Positions 49,971 to 55,040 of a stretch of 55,040 nucleotides of DNA are shown piece by piece (within the stretch, counting starts at the first letter, position 1; each line of letters starts with the position of its first letter). The translations under genes were made by a program, and so were the position numbers. This DNA comes from Candidatus Prevotella equi (GTDB taxonomy: Bacteria; Bacteroidota; Bacteroidia; Bacteroidales; Bacteroidaceae), in the NCBI GenBank assembly GCA_018065145.1, contig JAGHTW010000201.1, positions 1 to 55,040 on the forward strand, read 5' to 3'. The notes under the pieces are model-generated. The model worked only from the letters and a program-made list of their open reading frames with translations. It was not told where the DNA came from and ran no database searches.

Positions 49971-51287
49971 TTAGTTGAACAACTTAGCTGAGAGGTTCTG
50001 CAATGCCTGCTTCTTGTCTGACTCCTTGATGAGGAATGAGATGTTATAATTAGAACCGCCGTAAGAAATCATACGTACTGGGATGTTAGCCATAGCGTCA
50101 GTAACGAGAGTCTCAAAACCAACGTTGCTCCAGTCAAGGTCACCTACCACGCAGATGATACACATGTCAGAGTCAACAGTCACAGTGCCGTACTTCTTCA
50201 GCTCATCCATGATCTTTGTGAGGTTAGCAGTCTTGTCGATAGTAACGCTAACACCTACCTCAGAGGTAGTAATCATGTCGATAGGAGTATTGTACTGCTC
50301 GAAGATTTCGAAGATCTTACGCAGGAAACCTGTAGCAAGGAGCATGCGTGAAGACTTAATCTTGATAGCAGTGATATTATCCTTTGCAGCAACAGCCTTG
50401 ATCTTACCGCGAACGAGGACATTGTCAACAACAGTGCCGTCAGCGTCTGGGTCCATAGTGTTCTTGATACGAACAGGAATACCAGCATACTTAGCAGGCT
50501 GTACACATGTAGGGTGCAGGATCTTAGCACCGAAATAAGCGAGCTCAGCAGCCTCTTCGAAGTTCAGCTGGTGTACAGCGTCTGTCTTATCCACGATACG
50601 TGGGTCATTGTTGTGCATACCATCGATGTCGGTCCATATCTGTATCTCGTCGGCAAGCATAGCAGCACCGATAAGAGAAGCAGTATAGTCAGAACCACCA
50701 CGCTGCAGGTTATCAACCTCGTCATAAGCATTGCGGCATACGAAGCCCTGAGTGATGTAAATCTGGTAACCCTGATTCTTCTTCATCACCTCAGCAAGGT
50801 GCTCCTTGATGTAAGCCATGTCAGGCTCTGCATTCTTGTCTGTGCGCATGAAGTCCAGTGCATCAAGAAGAATTGTCTTGATACCCTGCTCGTTAAGGTA
50901 ATTTGTCACCATGTTTGTTGACATTACCTCGCCCTGAGCAACAACAATCTTCTCCTCGAAAGAAGTGAATGTATCCTTAGTGAAAGAACGAAGATAGTCA
51001 AACTCCTTCTTCAGCAGTTCTGTTGTCTTCTTCTTCATTGCGTCAGTAGAGTAGAGCTCCTCCACGTGACCCATGTATTTCTTCTCCAGCTGGTTGATAA
51101 CCTCCTGTGCTCCCTCTGGGTTCTTCTTGTAGAGGTAGTCAGAGATTTCAACGAGAGAGTTTGTAGTACCAGACATTGCAGAGAGAACAACAAATGTTGG
51201 TTCTCCAGACTTTGTTACGAGCTTTGCGACTTCCTTCATGCGCTCTGGTGAGCCAACAGAGGTGCCGCCGAATTTCATTACTTTCAT
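49971..51287 (-). CDS. lysC: Aspartate kinase, monofunctional
   Basis: 438 residues. KFGGTSVGSPERM (about residues 4-16) is the kinase nucleotide/aspartate signature, and QGFVCRNAYDEVDNLQRGGSDYTASLIGA (in parts) the second. Two ACT-like domains follow (about 300-438), e.g. ITTSEVGVSVTIDKT and VDSDMCIICVVGDL, the usual sites of lysine or threonine feedback. Makes aspartyl phosphate, the entry to lysine, threonine and methionine. Not fused to homoserine dehydrogenase. Confidence 0.95.
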   Translation of the reverse strand: MKVMKFGGTSVGSPERMKEVAKLVTKSGEPTFVVLSAMSGTTNSLVEISDYLYKKNPEGAQEVINQLEKKYMGHVEELYSTDAMKKKTTELLKKEFDYLRSFTKDTFTSFEEKIVVAQGEVMSTNMVTNYLNEQGIKTILLDALDFMRTDKNAEPDMAYIKEHLAEVMKKNQGYQIYITQGFVCRNAYDEVDNLQRGGSDYTASLIGAAMLADEIQIWTDIDGMHNNDPRIVDKTDAVHQLNFEEAAELAYFGAKILHPTCVQPAKYAGIPVRIKNTMDPDADGTVVDNVLVRGKIKAVAAKDNITAIKIKSSRMLLATGFLRKIFEIFEQYNTPIDMITTSEVGVSVTIDKTANLTKIMDELKKYGTVTVDSDMCIICVVGDLDWSNVGFETLVTDAMANIPVRMISYGGSNYNISFLIKESDKKQALQNLSAKLFN

Positions 51288-51304
51288 TGTGTCCTTATTG
51301 TTTG

Positions 51305-51988
51305 TTATTGTTTGTATTCCTTTGTTATATCACTAATTTTTCCCTCTTCACACTGATAGACTATACCAGGGAATTTACTGAGCATAGGTAGGTTATGCGT
51401 GGTAATAATTACAGCCGTGCCAGTAGAAGCGATGTCTTTGAACAGTCCCATGATATTATCCGCAGTCTCTGGGTCAAGGTTTCCTGTTGGCTCATCTGCA
51501 AGAATCATCTTCGGGCTGTTGAGCATGGCACGTGCTATTGCGATGCGCTGTTGTTCTCCGCCAGACAGTTCGTGTGGCATCTTGTTCTCCACACCCTCCA
51601 TCTTTACGTCATGCAGCACTTCAGCTATACGCTTGTCTATGTCGTCCTTCGCCTTCCATCCCGTTGCCTTCAGCACAAACTCCAGGTTCTGTCTAACGCT
51701 ACGATCTGTCAATAGCTTGAAGTCCTGAAAGATGATGCCCATCTCTCTTCTCAGTGTCTGCACATCCTTGCGGCGTATCTTCATTAAATCGTGATCGAAG
51801 ACCTGTGCCTTTGAAGCCTCATCAATGTCTATGTCAGCGTAGAACGAGCGCAGCAGCGAACTCTTACCTGAGCCCACCTTACCTATTATATATATAAACT
51901 CCCCAGCATTGGCTTTGAAGTCAACGCTGTTGAGTACTGCCTCACCATCATCGTGAGTGATGTTTACGTTCTTATAATCTATCAGCAT
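51305..51988 (-). CDS. ftsE: FtsE-like cell division ABC ATPase
   Basis: 227 residues. Walker A GKVGSGKSS (36-44), signature LSGGEQQ (141-147) and Walker B MILADEPTG (161-169) with the FtsE-typical lengths and GIIFQDFKLL Q-loop. With FtsX it links periplasmic peptidoglycan hydrolases to the divisome. No ftsX is adjacent here. It lies between hisE and lysC on one strand. Confidence 0.92.
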   Translation of the reverse strand: MLIDYKNVNITHDDGEAVLNSVDFKANAGEFIYIIGKVGSGKSSLLRSFYADIDIDEASKAQVFDHDLMKIRRKDVQTLRREMGIIFQDFKLLTDRSVRQNLEFVLKATGWKAKDDIDKRIAEVLHDVKMEGVENKMPHELSGGEQQRIAIARAMLNSPKMILADEPTGNLDPETADNIMGLFKDIASTGTAVIITTHNLPMLSKFPGIVYQCEEGKISDITKEYKQ

Positions 51989-51993
51989 GGTCC

Positions 51994-52042
51994 AAATTGA
52001 AAGTTGAAAATTGAAAGTTGACTCAATTCTGAATTTTCAATT
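51994..52042. repeat. AT-rich heptad repeat TTGAAAG/TTGAAAA
   Basis: ATTGAAAGTTGAAAATTGAAAG then an inverted TTTTCAATT copy. The same 7-bp words recur at 54302-54365. Confidence 0.7.
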
Positions 52043-52049
52043 ATATATT

Positions 52050-52370
52050 TTAGTGTTTCTTCCAACCAGGGTTGTGACGCTCCATCAGTTCCTCTGCCAA
52101 CTGCTCTATGCGCAGTCCCTTAGAGGTGAGGAGAACGATGAGGTGGTACAACATGTCTGATCCCTCGTAGATCATGCGCTCGTTAGTACCATTACAAGCC
52201 TCGATGACAAGTTCCAATGCTTCCTCGCCAACCTTCTGTGACATACGGTTAACACCATCCTTGAAGAGTGATGTAGTGTAACTGCCTTCCGGCATTTCCT
52301 TGTGACGTGTCTCAATAAAATCCTGCAACTCGCTGAGGAACAGGAGTGGATTCTGTGAATTATTTTCCAT
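52050..52370 (-). CDS. hisE: Phosphoribosyl-ATP pyrophosphohydrolase
   Basis: 106 residues, a stand-alone HisE rather than a HisIE fusion. SYTTSLFKDGVNRMSQKVGEEALELV (in two parts) contains the MazG-like metal motif KxGEExxE, and SDMLYHLIVLL the following helix. It removes pyrophosphate from phosphoribosyl-ATP in histidine synthesis, acting just before HisI whose gene lies 73 nt upstream. Confidence 0.93.
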   Translation of the reverse strand: MENNSQNPLLFLSELQDFIETRHKEMPEGSYTTSLFKDGVNRMSQKVGEEALELVIEACNGTNERMIYEGSDMLYHLIVLLTSKGLRIEQLAEELMERHNPGWKKH

Positions 52371-52403
52371 TTATATATTAATTATTAATTTTTACTTATT
52401 ACT

Positions 52404-52440
52404 TTCTCCCTCCCTCTCAGGGAGGGTCGGGGTGGGTCTC
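52404..52440. repeat. Dispersed GC-rich palindromic repeat, copy 3
   Basis: TCCCTCCCTCTCAGGGAGGG then TCGGGGTGGGTC, nearly the exact reverse complement of the copy at 49847-49881. It lies in the hisI-hisE gap. Confidence 0.8.
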
Positions 52441-52443
52441 TTA

Positions 52444-52755
52444 TTACTTATTCTCTTCTCCCCAACAAGTGTCAGTACCAGTGTGGCATGTTGGTCCGTG
52501 CGGATGCACCTTCACGAGAAGAGTGTCATTGTCGCAGTCCACCTTGATATCAACCAAATCAAGGAAGTTTCCGCTTGTCTCTCCCTTTGTCCACAGACAC
52601 TGTCTGCCGCGGCTCCAGAATGTAACCTTCTTTGTCTCAAGAGTCTTCTTCAGTGACTCCTCGTTCATGTAGCCAAGCATCAGTACGTTCTTGGTATCTA
52701 CATCCTGTATGATGGCAGGGACCAAACCACCGCCCTTTTCAAAATCTACAGTCAT
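52444..52755 (-). CDS. hisI: Phosphoribosyl-AMP cyclohydrolase
   Basis: 103 residues. [27 protein letters not shown] (in two parts) and the zinc motif [15 protein letters not shown] near the C-terminus (about 85-99) are diagnostic. Opens the adenine ring of phosphoribosyl-AMP. Normal length, single domain. Confidence 0.94.
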   Translation of the reverse strand: MTVDFEKGGGLVPAIIQDVDTKNVLMLGYMNEESLKKTLETKKVTFWSRGRQCLWTKGETSGNFLDLVDIKVDCDNDTLLVKVHPHGPTCHTGTDTCWGEENK

Positions 52756-52814
52756 CTTAATACTTATTACTTCTACCTTTTTTTCTTTTTACTTTCTAAA
52801 AGCCGGAAAGGCTT

Positions 52815-53570
52815 TTATATCCTCACCTCTACTCCTTCATTCCTCAGCCATTGCTTCAGGTCTGGAACCGGTATCTCACCGAAGTGGAATACCGATGCGG
52901 CGAGAGCAGCGTCAGCCTTACCCTCTGTGAAGACATCGCGGAAATGCTCTCTGCATCCTGCACCGCCACTGGCAATGATAGGTATAGGCAGCGCATCGGC
53001 GAGCATGGCGAGAGCTTCGTTCGCAAAGCCTTGCTTCACGCCGTCGTGGTTCATTGATGTGAAGAGAATCTCTCCCGCACCACGGTCTGCCACTTCCTTT
53101 GCCCAGTCGAGTAGGGTACGCTCCACGCGTATTCTGCCACCGTTGATATAGCAGTGCCATCCATCCTCATCGTTGCGGGCGTCTATGGCGCAGACGCAAA
53201 CCTGCGAACCGAACTTTGATGCTATCTCATCGATGAACTCTGGGCGACGCAGCGCAGCACTGTTCACGCTCACCTTGTCAGCACCAGCAGAAAGCATGCG
53301 GTCCACATCCTCTATGGCGTTGATGCCACCGCCCACGGTGAACGGAATGTTTATCTCGCGAGCCACGCGTGTCACCATATCGGTGAATGTCTTTCTTCCC
53401 TCGTGTGACGCGGTGATGTCGAGATAACAAAGCTCATCAGCACCCTCTTCACTATATCGTCTGCCCAGTTCCACAGGGTCACCTGCCGAACGGAGATTAA
53501 CGAAGTTCGTTCCCTTCACCGTCTCGCCGTTCTTAACGTCCAGGCATGGTATGATACGTTTTGCTAACAT
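52815..53570 (-). CDS. hisF: Imidazole glycerol phosphate synthase, cyclase subunit
   Basis: 251 residues, (beta/alpha)8 barrel. [15 protein letters not shown] carries catalytic D11; CAIDARND supplies the second catalytic Asp region; phosphate loops [11 protein letters not shown] and ASGGAG. With HisH it forms imidazole glycerol phosphate and AICAR; glutamine-derived ammonia passes through the barrel. hisA lies 16 nt upstream. Confidence 0.96.
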   Translation of the reverse strand: MLAKRIIPCLDVKNGETVKGTNFVNLRSAGDPVELGRRYSEEGADELCYLDITASHEGRKTFTDMVTRVAREINIPFTVGGGINAIEDVDRMLSAGADKVSVNSAALRRPEFIDEIASKFGSQVCVCAIDARNDEDGWHCYINGGRIRVERTLLDWAKEVADRGAGEILFTSMNHDGVKQGFANEALAMLADALPIPIIASGGAGCREHFRDVFTEGKADAALAASVFHFGEIPVPDLKQWLRNEGVEVRI

Positions 53571-53586
53571 ATAATTCGTTAATTCG

Positions 53587-54300
53587 TTACATTGTCAATT
53601 CGTCAATTCGAATACGTCCCTCGTAGTACGCCTTGCCGAAAACTACGGCAGGGATATTCTTCGCGTTGAGGTCTTCTATGTCCTTGTTGCATGACACACC
53701 GCCAGAGGCAATGAGATGCAGACCAGGATATTCTGCCATGATACGCTCGTACAACTCTATAGCAGGACCAGCGAGAGTGCCGTCCTTGCTTATCTCTGTG
53801 CAGAGCACGTTCTTCACGCCCATGGCGATATATTTCTTCAGGAATGGCACCAGGTCCTCATCAGAGTCCTCTTTCCATCCGTTGATGCTTATCTTGCCGT
53901 TGCGCACGTCAGCACCGAGGATGATTTTCTCTGCGCCGTATTTCTTTATCCACTTCTCGCAGAGGTCAGGGTTCGTCACCGCCACGCTGCCCAATGTCAC
54001 CATCGTAGCACCAGCAGCGAAAGCCTTCTCTATGTCTTCCTCTGTCTTTATGCCGCCGCCGAAATCCACTACGAGACCTGTTGCCTCAGTGACAGCCTTC
54101 AGCACAGCGTCGTTGACGATATGCTTTGACTTGGCGCCGTCAAGGTCAACCATGTGCAGACGCTTGAAACCTAACGACTCAAACTCCTTTGCCTGAGCCA
54201 CAGGGTCTTCGTTGTATATCTTCTTGCTGTCGTACTCACCCTTTGTCAGGCGTACGCACTTGCCTTCTATGAGATCTATTGCTGGAATCAGTTCTATCAT
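53587..54300 (-). CDS. hisA: ProFAR isomerase
   Basis: 237 residues, barrel enzyme homologous to His[15 protein letters not shown] contains the catalytic D8, and [18 protein letters not shown] (about 166-183) the second catalytic Asp and phosphate site; [11 protein letters not shown] and ASGGVS are the phosphate loops. It isomerises ProFAR to PRFAR, the substrate of HisF-HisH. Confidence 0.96.
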   Translation of the reverse strand: MIELIPAIDLIEGKCVRLTKGEYDSKKIYNEDPVAQAKEFESLGFKRLHMVDLDGAKSKHIVNDAVLKAVTEATGLVVDFGGGIKTEEDIEKAFAAGATMVTLGSVAVTNPDLCEKWIKKYGAEKIILGADVRNGKISINGWKEDSDEDLVPFLKKYIAMGVKNVLCTEISKDGTLAGPAIELYERIMAEYPGLHLIASGGVSCNKDIEDLNAKNIPAVVFGKAYYEGRIRIDELTM

Positions 54301-54301
54301 T

Positions 54302-54365
54302 CAAATTGAAAGTTGAGAATTGAAAATTGAAAGTTGAGAATTGAGAATTGAAAGTTGAAAATTGT
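54302..54365. repeat. AT-rich heptad repeat between hisH and hisA
   Basis: About nine 7-bp units of the type TTGAAAG, TTGAGAA, TTGAAAA in tandem. Same words at 51994-52042. Confidence 0.8.
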
Positions 54366-54372
54366 TAGGGGA

Positions 54373-54978
54373 CTACAAGTTCACGAAGTTCTCGATAATC
54401 TTGTGTCCTACCATGCCACTCTTCTCTGGGTGGAACTGCGTAGCGAAGAAGTTATCCTTCTGTAACGCAGCGCTGTAAGGCAGGATGTAGTCAGACTGTG
54501 CTATGGTATTCTCGCACAACTCGCAGTAGTAGGAGTGAACGAAATATACGTAGTCCTTCTCGCCAAGTCCCTTGAATAGAGGTGAAACGCCATCAGAATT
54601 ATGAATTAACTCCAGCGAGTTCCATCCCATGCAAGGCACTTTCTCCTCGTGTTTGTTTGGTTGAAAACGCTTTACCTTTGTCGGGAAGATACCGATACAG
54701 TCGGTGTCGCCCTCTTCAGAATGCTCACACAACAACTGTTGTCCTATGCAAATGCCGAGGACAGGCTGTTTGAGGTCTGCTATTACTTTGTCGAGATTAC
54801 GTTTGCGCAGGTACTCCATGGCGTTGCTCGCCTCGCCCTGTCCAGGAAAGATAACCCTGTCAGAAGCCATCAACTCCTCTGGATTGTCAGTCCACAGAGG
54901 CTCAATGCCGAGACGTTTAACGGCATTGATAACGCTAAAAATGTTACCTGCGTTGTATTTTACTATTGATACTTTCAT
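54373..54978 (-). CDS. hisH: Imidazole glycerol phosphate synthase, glutamine amidotransferase subunit
   Basis: 201 residues from the ATG at 54978 (MKVSIVKYNAGN); an ATG at 55005 gives ten extra residues atypical of the family. Class I amidotransferase: oxyanion PGQGEASNAM, nucleophile Cys in GICIGQQLL (about residue 77) and the His/Glu of QFHPEKSG near the C-terminus. Supplies ammonia to HisF. First his gene of this unit in the window. Confidence 0.95.
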   Translation of the reverse strand: MKVSIVKYNAGNIFSVINAVKRLGIEPLWTDNPEELMASDRVIFPGQGEASNAMEYLRKRNLDKVIADLKQPVLGICIGQQLLCEHSEEGDTDCIGIFPTKVKRFQPNKHEEKVPCMGWNSLELIHNSDGVSPLFKGLGEKDYVYFVHSYYCELCENTIAQSDYILPYSAALQKDNFFATQFHPEKSGMVGHKIIENFVNL

Positions 54979-55040
54979 GCGCGTGTATAATATATCAAGG
55001 TGCAAAATTACTAATTTTCTGCGAAACTGCCAAATTATCA

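Noticed and set aside
54979..55005. Upstream ATG for HisH
   Set aside because: HisH proteins begin at the MKVSIVKYNAGN strand; the extra residues are not family-like.

Overview
The window comes from a low-GC Bacteroidales chromosome, most likely Prevotella/Segatella. Supporting signs are Bacteroidetes-type promoters (TTTG, about 20 bp, TAnnTTTG) at several genes, almost no Shine-Dalgarno sites, a class III fructose-bisphosphatase, a DUF4301 protein, two-acidic-residue lipoprotein N-termini, and a Bacteroidales-style 5S rRNA. The genus is an inference from gene content.

Left chromosomal part (1-~9.3 kb): the 3' part of a 5S rRNA and its terminator; then, on the minus strand, a UPF0102 nuclease-like protein, a DUF4301 protein, a GNAT acetyltransferase, a small membrane protein, class III FBPase and two overlapping glycosyltransferase genes. 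On the plus strand follows a two-gene MNT-HEPN (antitoxin-toxin type) pair with its own promoter, then about 0.8 kb of repeat-rich DNA with no convincing gene.

Middle (~9.35-~46.97 kb): a complete-looking Mu-like transposable prophage with a contractile tail, related in layout to the Bacteroides Hankyphage group. Order: repressor (minus); early genes on plus (small DNA-binding protein, DD35E MuA-type transposase, MuB-type ATPase, a second ATPase, small zinc-finger-like proteins, a gp16-like protein, Gam); a head/packaging block on the minus strand (small and large terminase, portal, gp36, gpF-like, gpG-like, gp37-like); then a plus-strand block from protease and capsid through sheath, tube, endolysin, a frameshifted tail chaperone, tape measure, baseplate, holin-like and unimolecular-spanin-like lysis proteins, tail collar fibre and a 2665-residue adhesin.

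The outstanding system is a diversity-generating retroelement (DGR) at the end of the adhesin gene. The last ~120 bp of the adhesin (VR, 43335-43456) match a non-coding template repeat (TR, 43606-43727) in which 14 of the 15 mismatches fall on TR adenines. Two hairpins follow VR, a promoter -7 box precedes TR, and a reverse transcriptase with YCDD and the DGR-type GxxxSQ motif follows. The prophage right end adds a complex intergenic RNA/DNA fold, a small HTH protein, and a divergent thymidylate-synthase-family enzyme whose substrate-selecting Asn is Asp, as in dCMP hydroxymethylases.

Right chromosomal part (~47-55 kb): a ~200-nt region with mutually exclusive long pairings (candidate structured RNA) upstream of two lipoproteins; then a minus-strand amino-acid cluster read hisH-hisA-hisF-hisI-hisE-ftsE-lysC-lysA, with short dispersed palindromic and AT-rich repeats between genes.
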